Assembly: GCF_000428845.1 (NCBI RefSeq) | Contig: NZ_AUAS01000003.1 | Coordinates: forward strand, 1 to 64,000 | Origin: Dyadobacter alkalitolerans DSM 23607 | GTDB taxonomy: Bacteria > Bacteroidota > Bacteroidia > Cytophagales > Spirosomataceae | DNA: 64,000 bases | Direction: 5' to 3' | In this document: positions 53,916-62,528 of the stretch, in pieces | Position numbering within the stretch: position 1 is the stretch's first letter | Layout of the letters: each line of letters starts with the position of its first letter | The notes under the pieces: model-generated | Databases searched by the model: none | What the model saw: only the letters and a program-made list of their open reading frames with translations | Told to the model about the DNA's origin: nothing | Position numbers and translations under genes: made by a program

Positions 53916-53960
53916 GTGGTCACGTAGGGATTCGAACCCCAAACCTCCTGATCCGTAGTC
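53916..53960 (-). repeat. att repeat within the intact tRNA-Arg, proximal island end
   Basis: This is the second copy of the 45-bp sequence at 7997-8041. Here it continues without a break into the 5' half of the tRNA, so integration reconstituted the full gene at this end. Confidence 0.85.
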
Positions 53961-53990
53961 AGGTGCTCTATCCAATTGAGCTACGCAACC
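53917..53990 (-). tRNA. tRNA-Arg (anticodon ACG)
   Basis: This is a 74-nt tRNA. The acceptor stem pairs GGTTGCG with CGTGACC, with A as discriminator base; CCA is not encoded. The D arm is GCTC-loop-GAGC. The anticodon arm is CCTGA-CTACGGA-TCAGG with anticodon ACG, so A34 is expected to be deaminated to inosine to read CGU, CGC and CGA. The T arm is TGGGG-TTCGAAT-CCCTA. It is the integration target of the island lying at its 3' side. Confidence 0.95.
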
Positions 53991-54080
53991 AATTCCTGAA
54001 TTGGAGTGCAAAGATAGGAAATGGAGGCGCTTGGAGCAATAGCAAGTTGTAAAAAATGCTGAAAAAAATTTTTCGAAACT

Positions 54081-54860
54081 TTATTTGCCCTGAAAATCAG
54101 GCTTTTTCTTTTGTAGAAATGAAGAAATCCCCTCCTGGGCATCGTGGGTTTTGAATAATCTTTCCTGGTTTTCGAGTTCGTGTTGCTGCATTTGGGCCAG
54201 ATTGGAATGAAAGGATTCGTTCATGACGAGCTTCATGGCGCCGATGGCTTGCGTGGGTGCATCGCGGTAGTAAGCAACGGTTCTATCGATTTCTGCGTCC
54301 AGCTCGTCTGCGGGTACGGATCTGCTGATGAGGCCGATGATGGCGGCCTCCGGGGCGTAGACTTTTCTGCCGGTGGATGCGATGTCGAATGCGCGTGCAG
54401 CGCCTACCAATCGAGGCAGGAAGAATGTGGCGCCGGCGTCGGGCATGAGGCCGATTTGAACAAATAATAAGCTTAAATAAGTGTCTTCACGCGCAATGAC
54501 GACGTCACAAGCCAGCGCGAGTGAGCACCCCGCTCCTACTGCCAGACCATTAAGCCTGCAAATCACGGGCTTTGGAATGTTCCGGATGGCTTGAATCATA
54601 GGGTTGTAATATTCCCGCAAAATTTCGCCGGCACCCTGCCCTGAGCCTGCGGTTTCTTTCAAATCTGCGCCGGAACAAAATGCTTTGTCGCCCTCGCTTG
54701 TGATGATTACGACGCGCACGGATTCGTCGCTATCGGCTGCTTTTATAGCAATGGTAATTTCGTTGATCAATGCAGGGCTTAATGCATGGTAAACCTGCGG
54801 CCGGTTCAGCGTGATCCTGGCGATGCCATGTGCGTTTTCGAAAATAATGTGCTGGTACAT
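54081..54860 (-). CDS. Enoyl-CoA hydratase/isomerase, PaaG-like
   Basis: This is a 259-residue crotonase-fold enzyme acting on acyl-CoA thioesters in the cytoplasm. The oxyanion-hole segments are AFCSGADLKET and NGLAVGAGCSLALACD. The segment QIGLMPDAGATFFLPRLVG has the aspartate found in PaaG-type isomerases rather than the glutamate of classical hydratases, so an isomerase (for example 2-(1,2-epoxy-1,2-dihydrophenyl)acetyl-CoA isomerase-like) is the better guess. No phenylacetate or beta-oxidation genes are adjacent. It is the first chromosomal gene beyond the island and reads in the same direction as the membrane protein gene upstream (19-bp gap). Confidence 0.88.
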   Translation of the reverse strand: MYQHIIFENAHGIARITLNRPQVYHALSPALINEITIAIKAADSDESVRVVIITSEGDKAFCSGADLKETAGSGQGAGEILREYYNPMIQAIRNIPKPVICRLNGLAVGAGCSLALACDVVIAREDTYLSLLFVQIGLMPDAGATFFLPRLVGAARAFDIASTGRKVYAPEAAIIGLISRSVPADELDAEIDRTVAYYRDAPTQAIGAMKLVMNESFHSNLAQMQQHELENQERLFKTHDAQEGISSFLQKKKPDFQGK

Positions 54861-54879
54861 GGCTGTGAAGTGTTTTTTG

Positions 54880-55518
54880 TCAAAAGAAAAAATAGACGGT
54901 GAGGCTACTCACAAAAACACCGCAAATAACGCCGACTAGAATCTGTGCGGGCGTATGCGCATTCAAATGCAGCCTTGCGCTGAGCAGCCAGCCTGCGACC
55001 AGGACTGTAATTATCAGTGGAATAAGCAGTTGGGCTTCGTCGTGGCGGATGAGCAGGCCGGTGAGCATGCCCAGGGAACCGCCTATGCCGGTTGCGTGGG
55101 CGCTGATTTTCCAAAACAGGCTTACAACAGTAACAATAAGCAGCGAAACCGTGGCCGCACCGAGAATGATCGCAATTTGCGGGGCGAGTTCTGCGATGGG
55201 TTGCAATTTCCAGCCAAAAAGATACGTGGCAATGCCATAGATAATGATGCAGGCCAGATAAGGCAGCCTGCGCTCTGCGAGGTCATCGACGTGCATGGTG
55301 CTGATAATGCCCATTTTTTGGAAATAATAAACGACCAATGTAGGCGCAATGAAGGTGTTCAGGAATAAAAGCAACAGCAAACTGGCCAATGCCGGCAGTT
55401 CAAAAGCACTCACGCCGACCAGATCAGGGGTAATGATAAACAAGAGGGCGAACAAGTAAGTAGTGAGGATCAGCGGGTGAAATACTACAGATAATATGAG
55501 TGCGATTCGATTATTCAA
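54880..55518 (-). CDS. Integral membrane protein, PAP2-phosphatase-like
   Basis: This is a 212-residue protein with five or six membrane helices. The C-terminal half has the spacing of the PAP2 superfamily: ISAHATGIGGSLGMLTG (second motif, with SxHxxG) and LNAHTPAQILVGVICG (third motif, with H). The first PAP2 motif (KxxxxxxRP) is represented at best by DDLAERRLPY, so catalysis is uncertain. A lipid phosphate substrate would fit. It is 19 bp upstream of the enoyl-CoA hydratase-like gene. Confidence 0.65.
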   Translation of the reverse strand: MNNRIALILSVVFHPLILTTYLFALLFIITPDLVGVSAFELPALASLLLLLFLNTFIAPTLVVYYFQKMGIISTMHVDDLAERRLPYLACIIIYGIATYLFGWKLQPIAELAPQIAIILGAATVSLLIVTVVSLFWKISAHATGIGGSLGMLTGLLIRHDEAQLLIPLIITVLVAGWLLSARLHLNAHTPAQILVGVICGVFVSSLTVYFFF

Positions 55519-55640
55519 GGCAGAGTGTCTTTAATCCGGATGTGATTGACAAAATTACGCTGAAAACCAGTCTGCACAAGAGTCAGTTCCCGCAGAAAAG
55601 TAAGTTAGGCGTGCGGAATAGGTTTTCGTAGGGTAATTTG

Positions 55641-55648
55641 TAATTTTG
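55641..55648 (+). promoter_or_regulatory. asnS promoter -7 element
   Basis: TAATTTTG matches TAnnTTTG exactly and lies 63 bp before the asnS ATG. TTTTCG at 55623 could serve as a weak -33 element. Confidence 0.5.
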
Positions 55649-55710
55649 CGCCTCATTCGGAAAGCCGGATTCACAAGCATTCAGTAAATTAAGATTGAAC
55701 CAAAAAGAAA

Positions 55711-57147
55711 ATGGGACCGCTGCAGATTAAAGACATTTTACAGACTTCTCCTGAAAACCAGTCCGTTACAGTAAAGGGATGGGTCAGGACAAAACGTGAG
55801 AGCAAAAACGCGATTTTCATTGCGTTGAATGACGGTTCCACCATTCATAATATTCAGGCAGTGGCTGAGCCTGGCCAGTTTTCTGCTGAATTGCTGAGCA
55901 CGGTTACCACCGGTTCTTGCCTTAAAATTACTGGTCAACTTGTTGAATCACAAGGTTCTGGTCAGGCTGTCGAGGTGAAGATCGACGACATTCTGGTTTA
56001 CGGGACGGCTGATCCGGAGTCTTTTCCTTTGCAGCCTAAAAAGCATTCACTCGAATTTTTACGCGAAATAGCGCATTTGCGCCCCCGTACGAACACATTC
56101 AGTGCGATCTTGCGCATTCGCCATGCATTGGCTTTTGCGGTGCATCAGTATTTCAACGATGGTGGATTTTTCTATCTGCACACGCCCGTCATTACGGCTT
56201 CGGATGCGGAAGGGGCTGGTGAAATGTTCCGGGTTACGACATTGGACCTCAATAAGTTGCCAAGAACGGAAGAAGGAGCAATCAATTTTAAAGAGGATTT
56301 CTTTGGAAGAGAGGCTAACCTGACGGTTTCGGGCCAGCTGGAAGGCGAGCTGGGTGCGATGGCGCTTTCTAAAATCTATACATTCGGACCAACATTCCGT
56401 GCCGAAAATTCTAATACGACTCGCCATTTGGCCGAATTCTGGATGATTGAGCCGGAAATGGCGTTTTTCGAGCTGGAAGATAATATGAACCTGGCGGAGG
56501 ATTTTGTCAAAAAAGTGATCACTTATGCATTGATCCACTGCAAAGACGATCTGAATTTCTTGCAAAACAGGCTTGCAGAAGAAGATAAAAACAAGCCGCA
56601 AAATGAGCGCTCGATCCCGCTGCTTGAAAAACTGAGCTTCGTGGTGGATAATCCTTTCGAGCGCCTTACTTACACGGAGGCCATTGAAATTCTATTAAAA
56701 TCAAAACTACATAAAGAAAAGAAATTCCAATATCCAGTCGGCTGGGGAATCGACCTTTCCAGCGAGCACGAGCGTTATCTGGTGGAGAAACATTTCAAAA
56801 AGCCGGTTATCCTGACCAATTATCCGAAGGAAATCAAGTCGTTCTACATGAAACTGGACGAGGATGGCAAAACGGTTCGTGCGATGGACGTGCTGTTCCC
56901 GGGCATTGGTGAAATCATCGGCGGAAGTCAGCGTGAAGAAGATTATGACAAGCTTCTGGGCCGGGTGAAAGAGGTAGGCATTGATCCTGAAAACCTCTGG
57001 TGGTATCTGGAAACACGTAAATTCGGAACCGCACCGCACTCTGGTTTCGGACTTGGATTCGAACGCCTTGTGCTGTTTGTGACAGGCATGAGCAACATTC
57101 GTGATGTGATCCCGTTCCCGCGTTACCCGAAGAGCGCAGAGTTTTGA
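55711..57147 (+). CDS. asnS: Asparagine-tRNA ligase
   Basis: This is a 478-residue class II aminoacyl-tRNA synthetase, full length for bacterial AsnRS. The N-terminal OB-fold anticodon-binding domain ([20 protein letters not shown]) precedes the catalytic core. Motif 2 is [15 protein letters not shown] and motif 3 is [13 protein letters not shown]. The [14 protein letters not shown] insertion and [20 protein letters not shown] are typical of AsnRS rather than AspRS. It charges tRNA-Asn with asparagine. It stands alone, with a good promoter and an inverted repeat beyond its stop. Confidence 0.98.
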   Translation: MGPLQIKDILQTSPENQSVTVKGWVRTKRESKNAIFIALNDGSTIHNIQAVAEPGQFSAELLSTVTTGSCLKITGQLVESQGSGQAVEVKIDDILVYGTADPESFPLQPKKHSLEFLREIAHLRPRTNTFSAILRIRHALAFAVHQYFNDGGFFYLHTPVITASDAEGAGEMFRVTTLDLNKLPRTEEGAINFKEDFFGREANLTVSGQLEGELGAMALSKIYTFGPTFRAENSNTTRHLAEFWMIEPEMAFFELEDNMNLAEDFVKKVITYALIHCKDDLNFLQNRLAEEDKNKPQNERSIPLLEKLSFVVDNPFERLTYTEAIEILLKSKLHKEKKFQYPVGWGIDLSSEHERYLVEKHFKKPVILTNYPKEIKSFYMKLDEDGKTVRAMDVLFPGIGEIIGGSQREEDYDKLLGRVKEVGIDPENLWWYLETRKFGTAPHSGFGLGFERLVLFVTGMSNIRDVIPFPRYPKSAEF

Positions 57148-57223
57148 TAATATTTTGAAGGTTTTTGGTAATCTATCCTATAAAGAAAATGAAAGTAAGG
57201 AGGGGGTAAGATCAGATAACTAT

Positions 57224-57268
57224 TCGGCCAAACTCAATTTTGTAGCTAACGCTATTGAGTTTGGCCGA
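57224..57268. terminator. Hairpin between convergent asnS and secreted protein gene
   Basis: TCGGCCAAACTCAAT and ATTGAGTTTGGCCGA form a perfect 15-bp stem with a 15-base loop. No strong T run follows on either side, so it may work as a bidirectional terminator or as an mRNA-stabilising hairpin. Confidence 0.6.
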
Positions 57269-57298
57269 TGTTCGAGGATAGGTTACTGTTTAAAATTA

Positions 57299-58324
57299 TT
57301 AATTGACCACGATTTTATAGGTGGTTTCCGATCCATTGGTGTTTGTCAATTGTACTACATAAACGCCCTTCGGCATACCCTTCACATTCACTTTTGACGA
57401 GGGCTTACCAGCTGAACGATAAACTTCTTTTCCATCAGAACCGACAATCTTCACTTTCGAAATCTTGCTCCAATCAGCAGCTTGAATTGTCAATTCCTCA
57501 GAAACAGGATTAGGGTACGTGTAGGTAGCAACACCCTCAAACTTAACAGTACGAATCCGGCTATAAGCGCTCGTTCCATCTTTGTCAATCATATGCAAAC
57601 GATAAAGGTTGTTACCCTCCAGTGGATCATTATCAACCGCAACATAGTTGACCTGCGCCTTACTTTCACCCGTTGCAGCCACTGTCTGAATTGTTTTCCA
57701 TTTTTTTCCATCAAAACTACGCTGCACATCGAAGCGGTCGCTGTTGGTTTCTTCGGTTGTGGCCCAGGTCAATGATGCAGTTTTTCCTTCGCTTGAAGCA
57801 TTGAATTCTTTTAGCATTACCGGGAGGTTTACCTCGACAGGTGTGGTTGTTGTGCTATTGTCATTACCAGTGTCGTTTCCCGGAGTTTGGCCGGGATCTG
57901 CAAAACCAAGGTTTGCCACTATAATCCCGTTACCGACCTTATTTCCAGTAAACAGAATATGAAAACTAATACAAGTTGCATTTTCAAGGGTAGGGTTGTA
58001 CAGTAAACGAACCGAATGGCTGCCCGGAATATTCTCCAGTGAGAGGATTGTAAAATCGCTTAGGGGAGTTCCATCGCTATTAACGACATCGGTAATCGTT
58101 AGATTTTCTGAAAAGCTTATTAGTGGTCGTATTCTATTAGCAGGAGCAGTTATCGGATCTGGATCATCATTGCATATCGTCACATCAATTGCGCCTGTCT
58201 CGTAGTTGAGAATTGATGACTGTAAAGGCGTAATATTTATGCCGATATCCTGTGCATGTGCAAAATTGAAAATGCAGGTGCAAGCGGCAATTAGACTCCT
58301 AAGTAAAAGTGTTTTGATTTTCAT
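57299..58324 (-). CDS. T9SS-secreted protein with stalk and sorting domain
   Basis: This is a 341-residue protein. The signal peptide is SLIAACTCIFNFAHAQ. Residues 25-170 form an unrecognised beta-rich domain (IGINITPLQSSILNYETGAI), resembling conserved-repeat (DUF11-like) wall domains. A short linker rich in N, T and D is followed by the same 90-residue stalk seen in the island proteins (LPVMLKEFNASSEGKTASLT; SDRFDVQRSFDGKKWKTI) and a type A sorting domain (YTYPNPVSEELTIQAADWSK ... YKIVVN). It is exported and attached at the surface. It lies 87 bp downstream of the secreted gene at 59740 and is probably co-transcribed with it. Confidence 0.87.
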   Translation of the reverse strand: MKIKTLLLRSLIAACTCIFNFAHAQDIGINITPLQSSILNYETGAIDVTICNDDPDPITAPANRIRPLISFSENLTITDVVNSDGTPLSDFTILSLENIPGSHSVRLLYNPTLENATCISFHILFTGNKVGNGIIVANLGFADPGQTPGNDTGNDNSTTTTPVEVNLPVMLKEFNASSEGKTASLTWATTEETNSDRFDVQRSFDGKKWKTIQTVAATGESKAQVNYVAVDNDPLEGNNLYRLHMIDKDGTSAYSRIRTVKFEGVATYTYPNPVSEELTIQAADWSKISKVKIVGSDGKEVYRSAGKPSSKVNVKGMPKGVYVVQLTNTNGSETTYKIVVN

Positions 58325-58411
58325 TGTTCATTTTGAATTAAAGGATCGACCTAAAAATTGAATAGTATTGCATTGGCCTATATATAGCACGGGACTTTTT
58401 GTTGACAGGCC

Positions 58412-59740
58412 TTAATTTGTGGAAATAGATGTCACTATCGCGTTGTTGCGCGAATCTTTATCACCACCCGTCTTACCAATAAGTGTTGCTTTTATGTTCT
58501 GGCCAGTACCGGGTGTGACTCCTTCATTTGGCTCTATCGTGAAACCAACAACCGCTTTTCCTTTTGCAGGAATGGGTGTTGTGGAAGACGCGGTGATATA
58601 ACTGGCATTTTCTGAAAACGTCCAGTTGCTATTTTGGTTAGGCGTACCTCCTTGAAATACATCAGAGACACCACTCACAGTTGGATAAGTTATTTTAAAT
58701 CCTCCAACTTTGTTTATACGAAATGTGACAGTTCCTGAAGTAGGTACGCCACTGTTTTCAAAAAGGTTAACCACAAAATCCTTACTTGCCTCAGTAACAA
58801 CTATTGCATTGATATCCAGAGAAGGACTCAGGTCGGGGCAATCGCTTATTTGAACAGTAACCAATGAGGTAGAGAGGTCCGTATTAAAGCACGAATTGTG
58901 CTTATCATACCAAAAAGCAAAATACTGCCCATCCCCCGCAGCAGCAATATGCGCATCGGTTAAATTTAGAGGTTCGCTATGATACTGGGATTGCTGCCAA
59001 ACCACAACACATGACGGACATGGCGGAGTACCAGCAACAACAAAATCATTTAGATTGACAGTGGCCTCAGGACACTTATTCGTTCCCTTATTAATGGGTT
59101 GTATTAACGCTACTTGGGATAAACCGGCGTCACATGCGTTAATTGCACTGTGTCCGATATCCAGGCCCAGGTAGCCCGTCAGTTGTCCGCCTTCTCCCGA
59201 AAAGGCTACGACTGCAGTGGTTCCTGTTGCTGTAAACTCCAGAACCTGGGGAATCCAAGTGCTGACATTACTTAATCCTGGCCCACCGCCTGGTTGAAAC
59301 TTGGTGACGTTTATTCCCGAACCTCCAGAGACAAGACCTAGCTTCGCTTGCGTACCAAAGCCTAGATTGCCGACTCTTAATGAGATCACATTGTAGTGTA
59401 TTTTATACTTCCGCCCGGGTGTCAGATTACTGATTGTTGTTTGAGCCACTGCGGTGCCCAAGTAGTTAGCCATAATTGTAAGAAACCCATTCGCCAAAGG
59501 GTCAAGACAAGCATCAAAAGTTGGTGGAGGTAAGATAGCGGGATTCCAGGTAGTGCCTGCCGAAGTGTTTCCCCCCAAGTACTTGATATTAGAAATGCTA
59601 GGTTGGTATGCTGCTATTGTCCATCCGGAAGGAACGCAGTTTGCGCAGGGATCCCCATGAGAATCCTGTAGAAGCTGGGCATTGGAATGTCCTAATGCAA
59701 GAAGAAAAATAGCGATAGCTGATAGAAAAATCTTTTTCAT
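58412..59740 (-). CDS. Secreted protein of unknown function
   Basis: This is a 442-residue protein with a signal peptide (KIFLSAIAIFLLALGHSNAQ). A carbohydrate-binding-module-like or jelly-roll region (about 25-205; NLTPGRKYKIHYNVISLRVG) is followed by a cysteine-containing Ig-like segment (CPSCVVVWQQSQYHSEPLNL) and a DUF11-like wall domain (IVVTEASKDFVVNLFENSG). The end, DKDSRNNAIVTSIS, shows no T9SS sorting signal. It may act together with the following gene, whose first domain is of similar type and which does carry the sorting signal. Confidence 0.75.
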   Translation of the reverse strand: MKKIFLSAIAIFLLALGHSNAQLLQDSHGDPCANCVPSGWTIAAYQPSISNIKYLGGNTSAGTTWNPAILPPPTFDACLDPLANGFLTIMANYLGTAVAQTTISNLTPGRKYKIHYNVISLRVGNLGFGTQAKLGLVSGGSGINVTKFQPGGGPGLSNVSTWIPQVLEFTATGTTAVVAFSGEGGQLTGYLGLDIGHSAINACDAGLSQVALIQPINKGTNKCPEATVNLNDFVVAGTPPCPSCVVVWQQSQYHSEPLNLTDAHIAAAGDGQYFAFWYDKHNSCFNTDLSTSLVTVQISDCPDLSPSLDINAIVVTEASKDFVVNLFENSGVPTSGTVTFRINKVGGFKITYPTVSGVSDVFQGGTPNQNSNWTFSENASYITASSTTPIPAKGKAVVGFTIEPNEGVTPGTGQNIKATLIGKTGGDKDSRNNAIVTSISTN

Positions 59741-60019
59741 AATATTATAGTGTTTAAATGTTCATAAGCATCTTAAAAATTGTTTGTGTTCATTGTTTGA
59801 GCTAGGTCCGAGCAATCCGGATTACGGGTTGTAATTTGGAGTGGCGAATTAGACTTTAGATGATGTAATGAATAAAGGGTTAGCCTGAGTGAACCAACGG
59901 TATTCCTATTATATTTACTTGTCTTTCAGCGTCGAAAGCAATTAGACAATCCCCGCGTGACCTTTTTAAAATTTACCGTATCAACAATGTAAATACTGTA
60001 AATCTTAAACTTCGCGCAC

Positions 60020-61156
60020 TTGAAAACTCACTTCAATTCTTTCCGAAACAGCATCACTCTGACCTGGTCAATGGTGCTGTTTTTTGTTTCATCCGGCTTT
60101 GCCCAGGAAGCGTTTAAAATCAAATGGTCGATGGATTACACCCAGAGCGGCGTTTCCAATCATGCCAACTTCGTGCCTGTAGACGCGGTGCTGGCGGGTG
60201 GCGGGAACACCAATGCGCTTAATGGCGGTTACGGGCTCGGCGGAGCAATGGTAGCGGCTTATGTCGTGCGGCCCTGGCCTAATTCCTTTTCGGTGGGCCG
60301 CTACATGGAGTTTGCATTCACTGCCAAATCATTTAAATACAACATTTCAAGCATTTCCCTGAGGCTAAGGCGCTCGCCCGACGGGCCAAAACAATTCAAG
60401 ATCCGAACGGGCATGGATGGCTTCGCATCGGATCTTACGGCGTCCACATTGGTCAATCCGAGCCAGTTCTACACATTTCCGGTCCCGGTCGGGTTCAACG
60501 ACCTTTCTGAAAACATATTTACCTTCCGCGTTTACAGTTACAGTCCAACGAGCATTTACGGCACATTATGGTTCGATGAAATCATTGTGAACGGAGATGT
60601 GCTGGCAATTGTCCTGCCGATCCATGTCACATTTTTTAAAGCAACTGCGAAGGAAGGCAAAGCGCTACTTTCGTGGGAAACAACCTGGGAAAAGAACAGC
60701 AAGGAATTCCGCATCGAGCGCAGCAACGACTTTAACACATTCACAGAAATCGCACGGATGGCTGCAAGTGGCGAGACGCAGGGAAGAACCCGTTACGAGT
60801 TTTTGGATGAAATGCCTGCCGCCGGAACCAACCATTACAGGCTTTGCATGACGGACACGGATGGCAGCATTGTGTTTTCGGCTCAGGCGGATGTCAATGT
60901 ACAATCTAAAACCCCTTCATTTTATGTTGCTCCTAACCCGGCCTCCGCTTCGAGAATCTCCGTTTTTGGTCAAAATATAGATCCGGAATCATTAGAGCTC
61001 ATCAATTTCGCCGGTTTACGTATAGCCATAAAACCCGAATTAAATGCGCAGGGATCTGTTGATTTAATTCCGGCTCAGGCACTTTCGCCGGGTTTGTATT
61101 TATTATGTTATCTAAAAAATGGCATTAAAGAACATGCGAAAGTATTAGTTCCGTAA
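60020..61156 (+). CDS. T9SS-secreted protein with stalk and sorting domain
   Basis: This is a 378-residue protein. The start must be the TTG at 60020, since it gives the signal peptide NSITLTWSMVLFFVSSGFAQ and the next ATG would remove its charged N-terminus. Residues 30-190 form an unrecognised jelly-roll-like domain (FEFTAKSFKYNISS-type strands; LRLRRSPDGPKQFKIRTG). It ends with the shared stalk (LPIHVTFFKATAKEGKALLS) and a sorting domain (VAPNPASASRISVFGQNIDP ... KEHAKVLVP). Exported to the surface; function unknown. Confidence 0.82.
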   Translation: MKTHFNSFRNSITLTWSMVLFFVSSGFAQEAFKIKWSMDYTQSGVSNHANFVPVDAVLAGGGNTNALNGGYGLGGAMVAAYVVRPWPNSFSVGRYMEFAFTAKSFKYNISSISLRLRRSPDGPKQFKIRTGMDGFASDLTASTLVNPSQFYTFPVPVGFNDLSENIFTFRVYSYSPTSIYGTLWFDEIIVNGDVLAIVLPIHVTFFKATAKEGKALLSWETTWEKNSKEFRIERSNDFNTFTEIARMAASGETQGRTRYEFLDEMPAAGTNHYRLCMTDTDGSIVFSAQADVNVQSKTPSFYVAPNPASASRISVFGQNIDPESLELINFAGLRIAIKPELNAQGSVDLIPAQALSPGLYLLCYLKNGIKEHAKVLVP

Positions 61157-61231
61157 AATATTGTGCGCTTAATTTGTGTTGCTTAAGTATAAAAATTACC
61201 TGCGATTCATCGTTAGGAAAGCGACGTTCTG

Positions 61232-62467
61232 ATGAAAATAAATGGCTTGAAGCCTATGTTGAAAAAAGTGCAGCCGAAAGTGTGGTGGGCGGCATTAGCT
61301 GTTCTGGTTATCCTCGTCATTTCTTGGGGATTGGTGCGGAAAAAGAAGTCGGGACCAGAAGAAATTTTGGTCGATGGCAAGATGGTCTCCAAACTGGACC
61401 CTGTTCCTGTAAAAAATCCGGATGCAGCCACGGCGGCAAAAATTGCCAAAATTGAAGACATTTTCAGGCGTAAAAAAAGGGCTGGATTCAATGGTAATGT
61501 GCTCATTGTTCAGAAAGGGAAAGTGCTTTACCAGGATTCCTTTGGTTTTGCCCATCTAAAAAAGAAGGATACATTGACCAGCGATTCAAGGTTTCAGCTT
61601 GCCTCGCTTTCGAAGCCATTTACGGCCATTGCCGTCCTTAAACTTGTGCAGGAAGGACGTGTTAGCCTGGATGATTCAGTGCAGCGGTTTTTTCCTGATT
61701 TCCCTTATCACGGCGTGAAAGTGGATATGCTTCTAAGCCACCGCAGCGGACTTCCCAATTACATTTATTCTTTTGATGATAGCGTGCGCCATGGCAAAAA
61801 GTATCCTGATAATCTGGATATTATGGACTGGTATGCCAAAGTCGTCCCTACTCCTACGCCTTACAATCGCCCGGGAAGATCATTTAATTATTGCAACACA
61901 AATTACTGCGTGCTGGCCGCCATTGTTGAAAAAGTATCGGGCGAAAATTTCGGCACTTATCTGTATGACCAGATTTTTGCGCCCCTCGGTATGACAAACT
62001 CATTCTTGGTGACAGACACATCTAGTGCTGCCAGGCAGAACAGGACCGACGGGCACCAGTTCGGGCGGAGATTGGAAAAGGATTATTATGATGATGTGGT
62101 CGGGGATAAAGGGCTTTATTCGACAACGGGCGACATTTATAGATTTTACAACGGTCTGACCCAAGGCTTGTTATTAGATAAAAAACTCCTGGACGAAGCA
62201 TTCAAACCACGCAGTTTCGAGCGCGCAGGCATCCGGAATTATGGATACGGGTTCCGAATGCACACAAAAGAGGACAACACGCCGCGATTCATTTATCATG
62301 GCGGCTGGTGGAAAGGCTATAACACCATGCTGTGGGTTTGCCCGGAAGACGAGGCGGTGATCATTGTGCTTGGAAACTCCTATAACCGCTCCACTTACGA
62401 CCTTAAGGAACTGCTCGAAGTGATCCACGGACCGGGCAAGGTGGATGAGATTGAGAAAGACATCTAG
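61232..62467 (+). CDS. Serine hydrolase (class C beta-lactamase-like), membrane-anchored
   Basis: This is a 411-residue protein. An uncleaved N-terminal helix (WWAALAVLVILVISWGLV) anchors it in the inner membrane with a periplasmic enzyme domain. Ser125-x-x-Lys128 is in LASLSKPFT, the tyrosine motif is FNYCNTNYC, and the late HGG in FIYHGGWWKGYN corresponds to the KTG-like box. The family includes esterases, D-aminopeptidases and peptidoglycan-related enzymes; true beta-lactamase activity is unlikely to be the main role. It ends 61 bp before nuoL. Confidence 0.88.
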   Translation: MKINGLKPMLKKVQPKVWWAALAVLVILVISWGLVRKKKSGPEEILVDGKMVSKLDPVPVKNPDAATAAKIAKIEDIFRRKKRAGFNGNVLIVQKGKVLYQDSFGFAHLKKKDTLTSDSRFQLASLSKPFTAIAVLKLVQEGRVSLDDSVQRFFPDFPYHGVKVDMLLSHRSGLPNYIYSFDDSVRHGKKYPDNLDIMDWYAKVVPTPTPYNRPGRSFNYCNTNYCVLAAIVEKVSGENFGTYLYDQIFAPLGMTNSFLVTDTSSAARQNRTDGHQFGRRLEKDYYDDVVGDKGLYSTTGDIYRFYNGLTQGLLLDKKLLDEAFKPRSFERAGIRNYGYGFRMHTKEDNTPRFIYHGGWWKGYNTMLWVCPEDEAVIIVLGNSYNRSTYDLKELLEVIHGPGKVDEIEKDI

Positions 62468-62528
62468 CATTGTTTGAATTCGGCCGCGAATTCAGGATAT
62501 TTGCCGAAACAAACGAATTCCCGCATCT

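Larger units (their letters stand above)
7997..53960. mobile_element. Genomic island of about 46 kb integrated in tRNA-Arg
   Basis: A 45-bp direct repeat made of the 3' part of tRNA-Arg(ACG) bounds the region: a lone fragment at 7997-8041 and the copy inside the complete tRNA at 53916-53960. This is the signature of tyrosine-recombinase integration into a tRNA 3' end. Each end has its own terminator beside the tRNA sequence. Near-identical TTGCAAGTTYTATTGCAA repeats lie inside both ends. The content is accessory: paired sensor kinases, T9SS surface proteins, an IS and many broken genes. No intact integrase, relaxase or conjugation gene is visible, so the island is probably fixed. It could instead be two or more stacked insertions. 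Confidence 0.75.

Noticed and set aside
54034..54046. AATAGCAA near the tRNA considered as another module B operator.
   Set aside because: Only a single half-site, outside the island, with no TTGCTAT arm at N4 spacing.
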